Shown piece after piece: positions 17,470 through 25,143 of a stretch of DNA of 64,000 nucleotides. The DNA is from Dyadobacter fermentans (lineage in GTDB: Bacteria > Bacteroidota > Bacteroidia > Cytophagales > Spirosomataceae): assembly GCF_019924045.1 (NCBI RefSeq), contig NZ_JAHXBN010000016.1, forward strand, positions 1-64,000, written 5' to 3'. The first letter of the stretch is position 1, and each line of letters begins with the position of its first letter. A program made the translations under genes and the position numbers. A model generated the notes under the pieces. That model did not search any database and was not told the DNA's origin. It saw nothing but the letters and a program-made list of their open reading frames with translations.

Positions 17470-18737
17470 GCCGCTGCCAAAGTTTGGGTATGAACCACCT
17501 TACGATACGTTTCGCGGAGAATCCAGAGGAAGCAAAGCACATTCAGGATTTGCAGCACGTATTCGAACAGGTAGGACGTATTGGCGAACAAACTCAGCGA
17601 TGTGTACGCGGGTTGTTTGATATACACCCACACAAATGGCTGCACGACCGTAAGCCAGTTCAATGCGAGCAATATCACAATGTGGGCAGTCTTGCGGATA
17701 TCGATGATTTCAAACAACACGGCCATCAGATAGGCGATCACATATGCGCCCATAGCGCTGGCCTGGAAGAGCATCATGCACACGAAGCAGGCGATGAAAA
17801 TGCCTGGCAGCACCTCACTGATGTGCCGGTGCCGTGCTTTGAATGCCATGTAAACCGGGATGAAAACCGTAAACAGCAAGCCGAACCAGTTGATCAGCGT
17901 CGATTTCTTTTCGTCGACATGGAAGATGATCTCTACGAACGGCCTGAATACCGAGAAAAGGTTAGGCGTCATGAGCTGCTCGGTGTGCCGGATCGGCATC
18001 AGGAACAGGTCGCCGATCTGCCAGTAGAGGAAACCCACCGCAGGCAGACCGATCGCCGCCATCACGAGCAGCATTTTAATCGGTTTTTTCACCATTACCA
18101 GCAATGCAGGCAACAGGAATATGAAGGTGACTTTGATCGTCAGCAGGGTCATCGCATACAAAAGGCCTATTCCAACCTCGTAGTTGCCCCTGTTCTTGAT
18201 GGTATAGCGCCAGATGAGCAGCGCCGCACCCCAGAACCACACTTCTTCCTGCCCATCGACGAGAATGTACATGAATGCAGCGGGAAGCATATAGTAAATC
18301 GCAGCCAGTTGCAGCGCTTTGGGGCTTCTGCTTTTGTAAGTATCGTAGGTGAGCCACAGAATGGCGGTCTCCATTAAAACCATAAACAATACGATGGCCC
18401 GGGCATTATGCCAGATCCATACGGGTATGCTGATAATGTAAGCGTACAGCGGCGCGTGGTACGACCAGAAATCGCGGTAGACGAAACCGCCTGCTTTGGC
18501 GCCCTCGGCTTTGTAGAAAAAGAAGGGAATATCACCCCGCGGTTCCTCATTGATGATGAGGAAAATGCCGATCCAGGGAATAAGCCGGAAAAGCACGAAA
18601 CCCAGTGTGAAGATTAGTTTATCGTTTTCCCGCTGCCACTTTGAAAACAGATCCGAACGGCTGATGGTCCAGATGATTCCGATTGTCAATGCAAGGTTGA
18701 TGAGCAGCTTAATATAAAAAACGGTAAGAACGGGCAT
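17466..18737 (-). CDS. Polytopic membrane protein, GT-C/DUF2029-like (paralogue 2)
   Basis: A 423-residue membrane protein with about ten helices, clearly related to its downstream neighbour. Both carry VYRDFWS followed by a PLYAY segment, and both have a matching acidic loop before it (here RGDIPFFFYKAEG). I prefer the ATG at 18737 (MPVLTVFYIK) because the first helix starts there; an upstream in-frame ATG at 18764 adds only nine charged residues. It is probably a glycosyltransferase or a membrane sugar-lipid enzyme, working with the second paralogue. There is no flanking glycan gene to narrow this down. Confidence 0.6.
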   Translation of the reverse strand: MPVLTVFYIKLLINLALTIGIIWTISRSDLFSKWQRENDKLIFTLGFVLFRLIPWIGIFLIINEEPRGDIPFFFYKAEGAKAGGFVYRDFWSYHAPLYAYIISIPVWIWHNARAIVLFMVLMETAILWLTYDTYKSRSPKALQLAAIYYMLPAAFMYILVDGQEEVWFWGAALLIWRYTIKNRGNYEVGIGLLYAMTLLTIKVTFIFLLPALLVMVKKPIKMLLVMAAIGLPAVGFLYWQIGDLFLMPIRHTEQLMTPNLFSVFRPFVEIIFHVDEKKSTLINWFGLLFTVFIPVYMAFKARHRHISEVLPGIFIACFVCMMLFQASAMGAYVIAYLMAVLFEIIDIRKTAHIVILLALNWLTVVQPFVWVYIKQPAYTSLSLFANTSYLFEYVLQILNVLCFLWILRETYRKVVHTQTLAAA

Positions 18738-18833
18738 GTGTAATCTGTCGTGATCAGGGCGCAAACTTAAGACAACTTTTGTTGAAAACGTCCAGCAAAA
18801 CCCAAAGTTTTAATCGGTTAGGAAATTGTATGC

Positions 18834-18864
18834 TTGCATACTGTTTTCGTAAATCCTATTTTTG
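18834..18864 (+). promoter_or_regulatory. Promoter of the acyl-CoA dehydrogenase gene
   Basis: TTG at 18834-18836, a 20-base spacer, and TATTTTTG at 18857-18864. It lies 32 bases before the ATG at 18897 and excludes the in-frame ATG at 18834. Confidence 0.65.
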
Positions 18865-18896
18865 AAAATCTTCATCCTCAAAAATCAACGTCTTCT

Positions 18897-20063
18897 ATGT
18901 CAGCTTCCCAACCACTTGCCGGAATGGATTTCAACCTCAGCGAAGAGCACCTGGCGGTGCAGGCCGCTGCACGGGATTTTGCGCAAAGCGAGTTATTACC
19001 CGGTGTGATCGAAAGAGATACCGCCCAGCATTTCGACCCGGCATTGTTACGTAAAATGGCCGAAATGGGCTTTCTCGGCATGATGGTGGCGCCCGAATAC
19101 GGCGGTGGAGGTATGGATACGCTTGCTTATGTGCTTGCGATGGAAGAAATATCGAAGGTGGATGCCTCGGCCGGGGTAATCATGTCGGTGAATAATTCGC
19201 TGGTATGCTGGGGGCTCGAAAAATATGGTACGGAGGAGCAAAAGCAGCAGTATCTGACACGGCTCGCGTCCGGCGAAATCATCGGTGCATTCTGCCTGTC
19301 GGAACCGGAAGCAGGTTCGGATGCCACTTCCCAGCATACGACCGCGTTTCTGAACGGCGACCATTATTTATTGAACGGTACGAAAAACTGGATCACCAGT
19401 GGCAATACTTCATCGGTTTGCCTCGTGATCGCGCAGACGCACCCTGAGGCGAGGCACAAGGGTATTAATGTCTTTATCGTCGAGAAAGGCTGGAATGGCT
19501 TTTCTGTGGGCCGTAAGGAAGATAAGATGGGTATAAGAGCCTCAGATACACATACTTTGATGTTCTCGGATGTGAAGGTGCCCGTAGCTAACCGGATCGG
19601 CGAGGATGGCTTTGGATTCAAGTTTGCGATGAATGTGCTGAACGGCGGCCGCATTGGTATTGCGGCGCAGGCGCTGGGAATCGCTGCGGGGGCTTTTGAG
19701 CTTTCCTTAAAATATTCCAAGGAGCGGAAGACATTCGGTAAACCGATTGCGGACCACCAGGCGATCCAGTTCAAATTGTCGGAAATGGCGACAAAAATTG
19801 AGGCCGCACGGTTACTTGTTTACAAGGCGGCCCGGTTGAAAGACGAGGGAAAAGACTACATCCAGGCCGCGGCCATGGCAAAATTGTATGCATCCGAAGT
19901 AGCAATGTGGGTGACAACGGAAGCCGTCCAGGTGCACGGGGGCTACGGTTATGTGAAAGAATACCACGTAGAGCGCCTTATGCGGGATGCGAAAATCACA
20001 CAGATTTATGAAGGTACCTCCGAAATCCAAAAACTCGTGATCGCCCGGGAGCTTCTTAAATAA
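18897..20063 (+). CDS. Acyl-CoA dehydrogenase, short-chain type
   Basis: FAD-dependent enzyme that introduces the alpha-beta double bond into acyl-CoA esters. It has 388 residues from ATG 18897, the normal length. Signatures are GAFCLSEPEAGSDA, the FAD-contact loop ending in KNWITSG, MGIRASDT, QAIQFKLSEM and the catalytic glutamate, Glu372, in QIYEGTSEIQK. The position of the Glu and the overall length suit short-chain or butyryl-CoA dehydrogenases, but chain length cannot be fixed by eye. No ETF or thiolase genes are adjacent, so the gene stands alone with its own promoter. Confidence 0.94.
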   Translation: MSASQPLAGMDFNLSEEHLAVQAAARDFAQSELLPGVIERDTAQHFDPALLRKMAEMGFLGMMVAPEYGGGGMDTLAYVLAMEEISKVDASAGVIMSVNNSLVCWGLEKYGTEEQKQQYLTRLASGEIIGAFCLSEPEAGSDATSQHTTAFLNGDHYLLNGTKNWITSGNTSSVCLVIAQTHPEARHKGINVFIVEKGWNGFSVGRKEDKMGIRASDTHTLMFSDVKVPVANRIGEDGFGFKFAMNVLNGGRIGIAAQALGIAAGAFELSLKYSKERKTFGKPIADHQAIQFKLSEMATKIEAARLLVYKAARLKDEGKDYIQAAAMAKLYASEVAMWVTTEAVQVHGGYGYVKEYHVERLMRDAKITQIYEGTSEIQKLVIARELLK

Positions 20064-20142
20064 TTAGTAATTCTCCCAAAAGTCGATTTTATTCTGAATG
20101 TTGGATTAAAATAATATCAAAATATCACTTTTTTTCAAATTT

Positions 20143-20188
20143 TTGTGAAACTATACTTGTATTAGTTTTGTACAATTTATTAGATTTG
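20143..20188 (+). promoter_or_regulatory. Twin overlapping promoters of the AraC regulator
   Basis: Two -7 boxes, TAGTTTTG (20163-20170) and TAGATTTG (20181-20188), are 18 bp apart inside a direct repeat ATTAGnTTTGTACAA (20161-20175 and 20179-20193). Upstream TTG elements lie at 20143-20145 (17-base spacer) and 20157-20159 (21-base spacer). Either two start sites or one promoter plus a repeated operator would explain this. The downstream ATG is at 20236. Confidence 0.5.
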
Positions 20189-20235
20189 TACAAAATTTGA
20201 AAAATCGGTCAAAACGGCCCTTAAATAGATCAAGT

Positions 20236-21165
20236 ATGGAAGACTATAATAAGATTATTGAGTCGTTGGGGGTGAAATTTGTGAAGGCCCGTCATATCAG
20301 GATTTTACAGCCCATCACAATCAAAAACTTTTATGACGTACAGAACTCTTTGACCATTCTGTACGACGGTGAAGTTTCTTTCGGATCCGACGAGCCTCAG
20401 AGGGTTGAGGAAGGGGATATGCTCTTCATTCCGGGAGGTAAGCATGCTACCGTAACATACGGAAACGGCGCATCAGCCAAAACCGTGTCGAACGAGGAGT
20501 TCATGACCAACCGTGACAATTATATTGAAGCAGGCCACGATCCGGCATTGATCGGAAAGCTGCCTAACTCTTTCGGTTTGATATCTTTCGAAGCGAAAGT
20601 ATTTGATACTGTAAACTTCTTCACGTCCCTGGATGTGCCTCCGTTCCTGATCAAGCGCGACGACCAGATCGCTGCGACCATTAATCAGATCCTGACGGAA
20701 GATATGCTCGATACCCCTGGAAAAGGCCGTATCATCAAGATCAAAACCGAAGAGGTAGTGATCGAGATCATCCGTTACATTTTGAAAAACAAACTGTTCG
20801 TTGAACAGCTCGTTACCAACAGTACATATTTCAAAGATCCTCGTCTGATCGACATTTTCGCTTATATCAAGGACAACCTGGGCGGCGACCTGTCGAACAA
20901 GGTACTCGCCAACGTAGCGAACGTTTCTGAGGATTATGTAGGCCAGTATTTCAAAATGCTGACCGGTATTAACCCGCAGGATTACATTGAATACCAGCGC
21001 ATGGAAAAGGCTGTGGATCTGCTCCGCACGTCGAAGAAAAGCATCCGCGCGATCGGTTCCGATGTGGGTTACAAAGACACCGCTTATTTCTGCCGCCGCT
21101 TCAAGATGATGTTCGGTATCCCGGCCGGAAAAATGCGCCGTCGCGAATCGCTGATGAATGTTTAG
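20236..21165 (+). CDS. AraC-family transcriptional regulator
   Basis: A 309-residue regulator. The N-terminal part contains a cupin-like stretch with FGSDEPQRVEEGDMLFIPGG (about residues 53-72) that could bind an effector. The C-terminal AraC double helix-turn-helix (about 205-305) ends with SIRAIGSDVGYKDTAYFCRR and FKMMFGIPAGKMRR. The ATG at 20236 is chosen over an in-frame start at 20197, which lies within a few bases of the promoter and adds an unconserved basic stretch. The repeated ATTAGnTTTGTACAA upstream could be an autoregulatory site. Its targets are unknown. A terminator follows. Confidence 0.88.
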   Translation: MEDYNKIIESLGVKFVKARHIRILQPITIKNFYDVQNSLTILYDGEVSFGSDEPQRVEEGDMLFIPGGKHATVTYGNGASAKTVSNEEFMTNRDNYIEAGHDPALIGKLPNSFGLISFEAKVFDTVNFFTSLDVPPFLIKRDDQIAATINQILTEDMLDTPGKGRIIKIKTEEVVIEIIRYILKNKLFVEQLVTNSTYFKDPRLIDIFAYIKDNLGGDLSNKVLANVANVSEDYVGQYFKMLTGINPQDYIEYQRMEKAVDLLRTSKKSIRAIGSDVGYKDTAYFCRRFKMMFGIPAGKMRRRESLMNV

Positions 21166-21188
21166 AATGTAATGTTAGACTATAATTG

Positions 21189-21220
21189 AAAAAGAGAACT
21201 GATTCCGGTTCTCTTTTTTT
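21189..21220 (+). terminator. Terminator after the AraC gene
   Basis: Stem AAAGAGAAC / GTTCTCTTT with an 8-base loop and a run of T. The A-rich left side would let it also act on the convergent gene. Confidence 0.8.
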
Positions 21221-21251
21221 AGGTCCATACTTCACGTTTTAGCGGATTACC

Positions 21252-21686
21252 TTACTGCGCAGGCGTTAGCTGCACAGTTGTAACCTTCCATTTCCCGCCA
21301 GAGCGCACGCATACGCTTGTGTACGCGACGTTGCCGTTGAAGCCGTTGTTCTGTATCCGCGCGCTCACATTCCAGAAACCTTGTACGACCGCCACATCCC
21401 CGTATGTGCGTGTGCGCGTGCCTGTGAGCATGCCCGAGTCCACGATAATGTAGCCCTGCCCGATAGCCTGCTGCAATGCCCGGCCGTCGATGGTCTGCCC
21501 ATTATAGTTGGTGACGGTGAAATCATTGGAAATAAGATTGCCGACGGCCGCTGCATTTTCGTCCAGCATGGCCTGGAAAAACAGGTTGGAGCAGTCGGTT
21601 CCGTCGATGGGCTGCGGGGTGTCCTGCGCGTATGAGACTAATGACGCGAAGGTCAGGAGGAAGATTGTCAGGAGTTGTTTTTTCAT
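21252..21686 (-). CDS. Secreted NTF2-like (SnoaL/DUF4440-type) protein
   Basis: A 144-residue protein with a clear signal peptide (MKKQLLTIFLLTFASLVSYAQ, cleavage probably after SYA). The mature part is a small alpha/beta-cone domain of the nuclear transport factor 2 superfamily: an N-terminal helix with DENAAAVGNLISNDF, NYNGQTIDGRAL, and a C-terminal SGGKWKVTTVQLTPA strand pair. Members range from enzymes to binding proteins, so no reaction can be assigned. The single Cys pair is not conserved enough to interpret. It diverges from the lipoprotein gene, and a GTCA array lies 14 bases upstream of its start. Confidence 0.75.
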   Translation of the reverse strand: MKKQLLTIFLLTFASLVSYAQDTPQPIDGTDCSNLFFQAMLDENAAAVGNLISNDFTVTNYNGQTIDGRALQQAIGQGYIIVDSGMLTGTRTRTYGDVAVVQGFWNVSARIQNNGFNGNVAYTSVCVRSGGKWKVTTVQLTPAQ

Positions 21687-21700
21687 GGGTATGGCCGAAT

Positions 21701-21800
21701 GTAGTCAGGTGTGGTCATGTATGGTCATGTATGGTCATGTATTGTCAGGTGTAGTCATGTGTGGTCATGTGTGGTCGGGTATGGTCAGATGTGGTTTGAG
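21701..21800. repeat. GTCA array, one orientation (locus B)
   Basis: Nine consecutive 10-bp units plus a decayed tenth. GTCA (once GTCG) falls at 21704, 21714, 21724, 21734, 21744, 21754, 21764, 21774 and 21784, with no phase change. The unit is roughly (A/G)T(A/G/T)GTCA(G/T)GT. All units face the same way; no inverted arm is present. The array fills most of the space between two divergent genes, starting 14 bases from one ATG and ending about 70 bases from the other, so it lies in both promoter regions. Confidence 0.93.
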
Positions 21801-21870
21801 GGAATGCATTGCAACATTCTCGCATTGTATGGCTAGATTCGCCCCAGTTTTGAATGAACGAATCGATACG

Positions 21871-22260
21871 ATGAAATTATCTATAAAAATCCTTTTGACC
21901 GCATTAATCGGCATGATCGCCGGCTGTTCGAGCGCACCTGATAAAATAGGCAATCTGGATCTTAAAAAGTGGCGTGGCGACCGTGGAGGCTGCAACGATG
22001 TCCGTAAAGGCCTGGAAAGCGATTTTAAGAATGTTGAAAAAGAATTGAAGGGGAAGTTTGCCGACACAATCGGCGAGATATTGGGCAGGCCGGATATTCA
22101 TCAGCTCGGCGAGCGGAATACCAAGTTCTACGTCTACTTTCTCGAAAAGGGCCCGCAATGCGAGAACATGCAAGCCAAGTCAGACGCCCGGAAAGTGTTG
22201 CTGAAATTCAATGCAGTGGGGCTGCTATCCGAGATAACTTATCAGGACAGGCCGCTGTGA
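21871..22260 (+). CDS. Small lipoprotein of unknown function
   Basis: A 129-residue protein from ATG 21871 with a lipoprotein signal: a hydrophobic segment ending in the lipobox IAGC, Cys at about residue 19. The mature domain has a charged helix (KGLESDFKNVEKELKGKF) and then GRPDIHQLGERNTKFYVYFLEKGPQC. This order, a helix and then a GxP turn before beta strands ending in FNAVGLLSEITY, resembles the small BamE/SmpA fold, but the likeness is too weak for a name. Two further Cys (in RGGCND and GPQCEN) could form a disulphide. The frame is open far upstream through the GTCA array, but the lipoprotein signal fixes the start. Confidence 0.75.
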   Translation: MKLSIKILLTALIGMIAGCSSAPDKIGNLDLKKWRGDRGGCNDVRKGLESDFKNVEKELKGKFADTIGEILGRPDIHQLGERNTKFYVYFLEKGPQCENMQAKSDARKVLLKFNAVGLLSEITYQDRPL

Positions 22261-22282
22261 TGTCGGAGGTCATTAACCCCGG

Positions 22283-22855
22283 TCACAAATAGAATTTCTT
22301 GATTTTGATCAGCTGCTCCACCGGCTCGGGTACCATGTAGCGGATCGACTGGCCTTTCTTAATGCAAGCGCGAAGAAAAGTAGCTGAAATATCCAGCAAT
22401 GGAGCTTCAACGAACTTTACATCCGGATGGTTGCCAAATGCATGCGGCTTGGAATTGGGCCTTGGATACACGTAGAGGCCCGTGTATTCCAAAATCTTAT
22501 CGTGATTCTTCCAGTTGGGAAACTGCGCCAGATTATCTTCTCCCATGATCAGCTTGAACTGGTGCTGTGGGAATTTCTCCTGCAAGCGCACGAGCGTGTC
22601 GATCGTGTAGCTTGGCTTGGGCATATGGAACTCGATATCGTTCGCCCGAAGCAGCGTGTTGTCCGAAATAGCGCGCTGCACGAGGTCGAAGCGGTCGAAT
22701 TCGTGCAGGAGGCTATTGTTTTTCTTGAACGGATTTTGAGGGCTCACGATAAACCATACCTGTTCGAGGTCGGTGGTAGTAGCCATCGTGTTGGCAATGA
22801 TCAAATGACCGACATGAATAGGATTGAACGATCCGAAAAACAGGCCGATCTTCAT
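22283..22855 (-). CDS. nadD: Nicotinate-nucleotide adenylyltransferase
   Basis: Transfers AMP from ATP to nicotinate mononucleotide, making deamido-NAD. The 190-residue protein opens with the nucleotidyltransferase motif GLFFGSFNPIHVGHLIIAN (residues 4-22, HVGH being the phosphate-binding turn) and has the C-terminal ISATFLRACIKKGQSIRYMVP element corresponding to the ISSTxIR signature. It lies 15 bases downstream of gmk on the same strand, and this four-gene minus-strand run continues with an anti-sigma and sigma factor. Confidence 0.95.
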   Translation of the reverse strand: MKIGLFFGSFNPIHVGHLIIANTMATTTDLEQVWFIVSPQNPFKKNNSLLHEFDRFDLVQRAISDNTLLRANDIEFHMPKPSYTIDTLVRLQEKFPQHQFKLIMGEDNLAQFPNWKNHDKILEYTGLYVYPRPNSKPHAFGNHPDVKFVEAPLLDISATFLRACIKKGQSIRYMVPEPVEQLIKIKKFYL

Positions 22856-22870
22856 TGCTCAGATTAAATT

Positions 22871-23440
22871 TTAGGATTGGATGAATTCCTGAACGAGGTC
22901 TTCCGCTTTGGCCAGCGTTTCGTTCAGTTCATCGTTGACAAGGACCACGTCGAATTCGTGCTCAAAACTCTGCTCGTAGCGCACTTTGGCCAGGCGTGTG
23001 GCCAGTGTTTCTTCCGTTTCCGTACCGCGGCCCGACAGGCGGCGTTTGATTTCTGCATCGGAGGTAACTTTCACGAATACGGCAAGTGCGGCGTCGCCGT
23101 AGGCTTCTTTCAGCTTCAATCCTCCTTTCACGTCCACATCGAAGAGGACGTGCTTGCCTTGATCCCAAAGGCGTTGTATTTCTGCTTTGAGCGTGCCGTA
23201 ATAATTGCCGGCGTAAACTTCCTCCCATTCCGCAAACTGCTGATCCGCTATCTTCTGACGAAAGTCCTGTAAGGTCAGGAAGTAGTAATCTTTGCCGTCT
23301 ATCTCGTAATCGCGGCGCGGGCGCGTACATGCCGAGACAGAAAATGCCAGTTGCTGTGTGTATTTTTCTAAAAGATGCCTTACGATGGTAGTCTTTCCGG
23401 ATCCGGAAGGGGCAGAAAATATGATAAGCTTACCTTTCAC
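22871..23440 (-). CDS. gmk: Guanylate kinase
   Basis: Phosphorylates GMP to GDP with ATP. The 189-residue protein has the P-loop FSAPSGSGKTTIVRH (8-22), the GMP-binding SACTRPRRDYEIDGKDYYF segment and the VLFDVDVKGGLKL Walker B region. Full length. It is placed between nadD and the anti-sigma gene, with 15-base and 9-base gaps, consistent with one operon. Confidence 0.97.
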   Translation of the reverse strand: MKGKLIIFSAPSGSGKTTIVRHLLEKYTQQLAFSVSACTRPRRDYEIDGKDYYFLTLQDFRQKIADQQFAEWEEVYAGNYYGTLKAEIQRLWDQGKHVLFDVDVKGGLKLKEAYGDAALAVFVKVTSDAEIKRRLSGRGTETEETLATRLAKVRYEQSFEHEFDVVLVNDELNETLAKAEDLVQEFIQS

Positions 23441-23449
23441 TCGAACAGA

Positions 23450-23737
23450 TTAACTGTTAATTTTTGAAATAATCGTATTGAGAATGCTATCCGGGCAAGG
23501 CTTCTTGACAATCTTGTTGTTGAGGGAATCCTTAATGCACTTTTCGAGTCGGTATGATTCGATACAAGGGATGCATTTATCCATATTTTCGCGGAAGTGG
23601 TCCTTCTCTGCTTCGCTCGCCTCGTCATCCAGAATTGCCTGAATGATTTTCATACACTCCGCATGATGCTCGCAGGTATGCTTCATTTGTTTTTGCGCAA
23701 CTTCTGTTACAGAAGGCGTCGTGGAAGATGCATTCAT
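23450..23737 (-). CDS. Anti-sigma factor-like zinc protein, 95 aa
   Basis: A short soluble protein rich in Cys and His: HTCEHHAEC near the N-terminus and HFRENMDKCIPC in the middle. The LDDEASEAEKDHF stretch matches the N-terminal helix of anti-sigma zinc-binding domains, though the spacing HX7CX2C departs from the usual HX3CX2C. There is no transmembrane segment, so it would act in the cytosol. It lies directly downstream of an ECF sigma-factor gene on the same strand, which is the main reason to call it the cognate regulator. Whether it binds zinc or senses redox change is an inference. Confidence 0.7.
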   Translation of the reverse strand: MNASSTTPSVTEVAQKQMKHTCEHHAECMKIIQAILDDEASEAEKDHFRENMDKCIPCIESYRLEKCIKDSLNNKIVKKPCPDSILNTIISKINS

Positions 23738-23818
23738 TAGTTAAAATGAAAAAAGAATAATGGAATATTGTACAGTTGTACCCTATAACCGAAGAGGTTG
23801 CAAAAAAAGTTTCACAAC

Positions 23819-24406
23819 CTATGAATCATATCCCATTGAGCTCGCGTAGCTTCTGAGTTTTTCTTTCAGGAGGTTACGTGCGCGGTGCAATCTGGACCTC
23901 ACTGTTCCGATAGGAATGTCCAGGATTTTGGCCATCTCTTCGTAGGTGAAACCCTCGATGTCGCAGAGAATGATGACCGTTCTGAAGTCGACAGGGAGGG
24001 CGTTGAGTGCATTCGCAACTTCATCGCCGATCAGTTCCTGTACAGCATCGGCACGGAGATCTACGGTATAAGTGGTATCAGATGCTTCCTCAGAGTTATA
24101 GGTCGTTTCAACTTCCTGATAATCAACTTTGGAAGGTTCTTTACTTTTTTTACGGTAGTCGTTGATGAAGCTGTTTTTGAGGATCCTGAAAAGCCAGGCT
24201 TTTGCGTTGGTACCCTGTTCGAATGAAGATATAAAACGGAACGCCTTCAGATATGTGTCTTGAACCAGGTCGTTTGCATCGTCTTCGTCCATGGTGAGGC
24301 GGAAGGCGAAGTTGTACATGGAATCAATGTGTGGCATGAACTCGCGGTTAAATACTTCATAACGAAGATCGTCCGTGTATTCATTAGTCGTGAGCGTTTC
24401 TGACAT
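23819..24406 (-). CDS. ECF-type RNA polymerase sigma factor
   Basis: A 195-residue sigma factor with region 2 (DSMYNFAFRLTMDEDDANDLVQDTYLKAF, including the -10-binding helix and a WLFRILKNSFINDYRKK tail) and region 4 (LPVDFRTVIILCDIEGFTYEEMA, then IPIGTVRSRLHRARNLL). An acidic linker of about 40 residues joins them. The start is taken as ATG 24406 (MSETLTTNEY); an in-frame ATG four codons upstream is possible. The anti-sigma-like gene follows at an 81-base distance. The 230-base region upstream contains no exact TAnnTTTG box, which would suit an autoregulated non-housekeeping promoter. Confidence 0.92.
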   Translation of the reverse strand: MSETLTTNEYTDDLRYEVFNREFMPHIDSMYNFAFRLTMDEDDANDLVQDTYLKAFRFISSFEQGTNAKAWLFRILKNSFINDYRKKSKEPSKVDYQEVETTYNSEEASDTTYTVDLRADAVQELIGDEVANALNALPVDFRTVIILCDIEGFTYEEMAKILDIPIGTVRSRLHRARNLLKEKLRSYASSMGYDS

Positions 24407-24639
24407 GGCAACTAACATAGGAATGCTGAATTTACAAAGATTAATAACAGCTCCAATTCGTACAAATTAAAATTTGATAAATGGCTGAATGGAGCGTCCT
24501 AACTGCCCTTATTTCACGATAAAATTAAAAAGAGCGGGGATGAATGAATGCTTCCCCAGACGGTGTCGCCTCCTATCGTTAATTTAATGTTAATACATCA
24601 AATTCCGAGCCAAAAAGGAGGTTCCGCCAAAATGTCATA

Positions 24640-25143
24640 CTAGCGTTTGGAGAAGAGTTCCAGCAGGATAATGAGGATGGTAGTGAAGAGCGCGCTGGCA
24701 CCGATGCGTATCAGTGTGTAAAGGATCATTCCAAAGTTGTTCATCTCCATCAGGAATAGCATCGAATGGTGGATCAGGATCAGTGGGAAAATGTACGAGA
24801 CAAATGCCCCCAGTCCTTGCGCACGTATGCCAACCTCGGCGCGTTCGGCCCCGCGCGACTTCATCTGGTAATGGATGAGGAATGGCCTCAGGTAGGCGAT
24901 CAGCACCGTCGCTGATGCGTGCATGCCGAATGTATTCGAAAAAACATCCACCACAAAGCCTACTGCGAAGGCAATGAGCAACGTATACATCCGGTCCATG
25001 TCCGCGGGCAGCAGCAGGATGGCCGCAATGTAAATGAAACAGAACGCGTAGTTGAACAGCACGATATTCCGCATGAAGAAGATCTGCAAAAACAGGTAAA
25101 GCAGGATCATCAGGGAATATTGTATCGCCTCGCGTAAGCTCAT
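24640..25143 (-). CDS. mreD: Rod shape-determining protein MreD
   Basis: A 167-residue inner-membrane protein with about five hydrophobic segments and short loops, matching MreD in size and position. It overlaps the end of mreC by four bases, so translation is probably coupled. Sequence conservation in MreD is low, so the call rests on topology plus the mreB-mreC-mreD order. The elongasome partners rodA and the cell-wall transpeptidase are not in the window. Confidence 0.88.
   Translation of the reverse strand: MSLREAIQYSLMILLYLFLQIFFMRNIVLFNYAFCFIYIAAILLLPADMDRMYTLLIAFAVGFVVDVFSNTFGMHASATVLIAYLRPFLIHYQMKSRGAERAEVGIRAQGLGAFVSYIFPLILIHHSMLFLMEMNNFGMILYTLIRIGASALFTTILIILLELFSKR

Noticed and set aside
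17484..18377. 297-residue plus-strand frame opposite the second membrane paralogue
   Set aside because: Very rich in His, Gln, Arg and Glu, as expected for the antisense of hydrophobic codons. The opposite strand has a clear membrane protein with a paralogue.
21508..22260. Long plus-strand frame running through the GTCA array into the lipoprotein gene
   Set aside because: The part before 21871 reads repeats rich in Cys, Met, Trp and Val and overlaps the secreted NTF2-like gene in antisense. The lipoprotein signal starts cleanly at ATG 21871.
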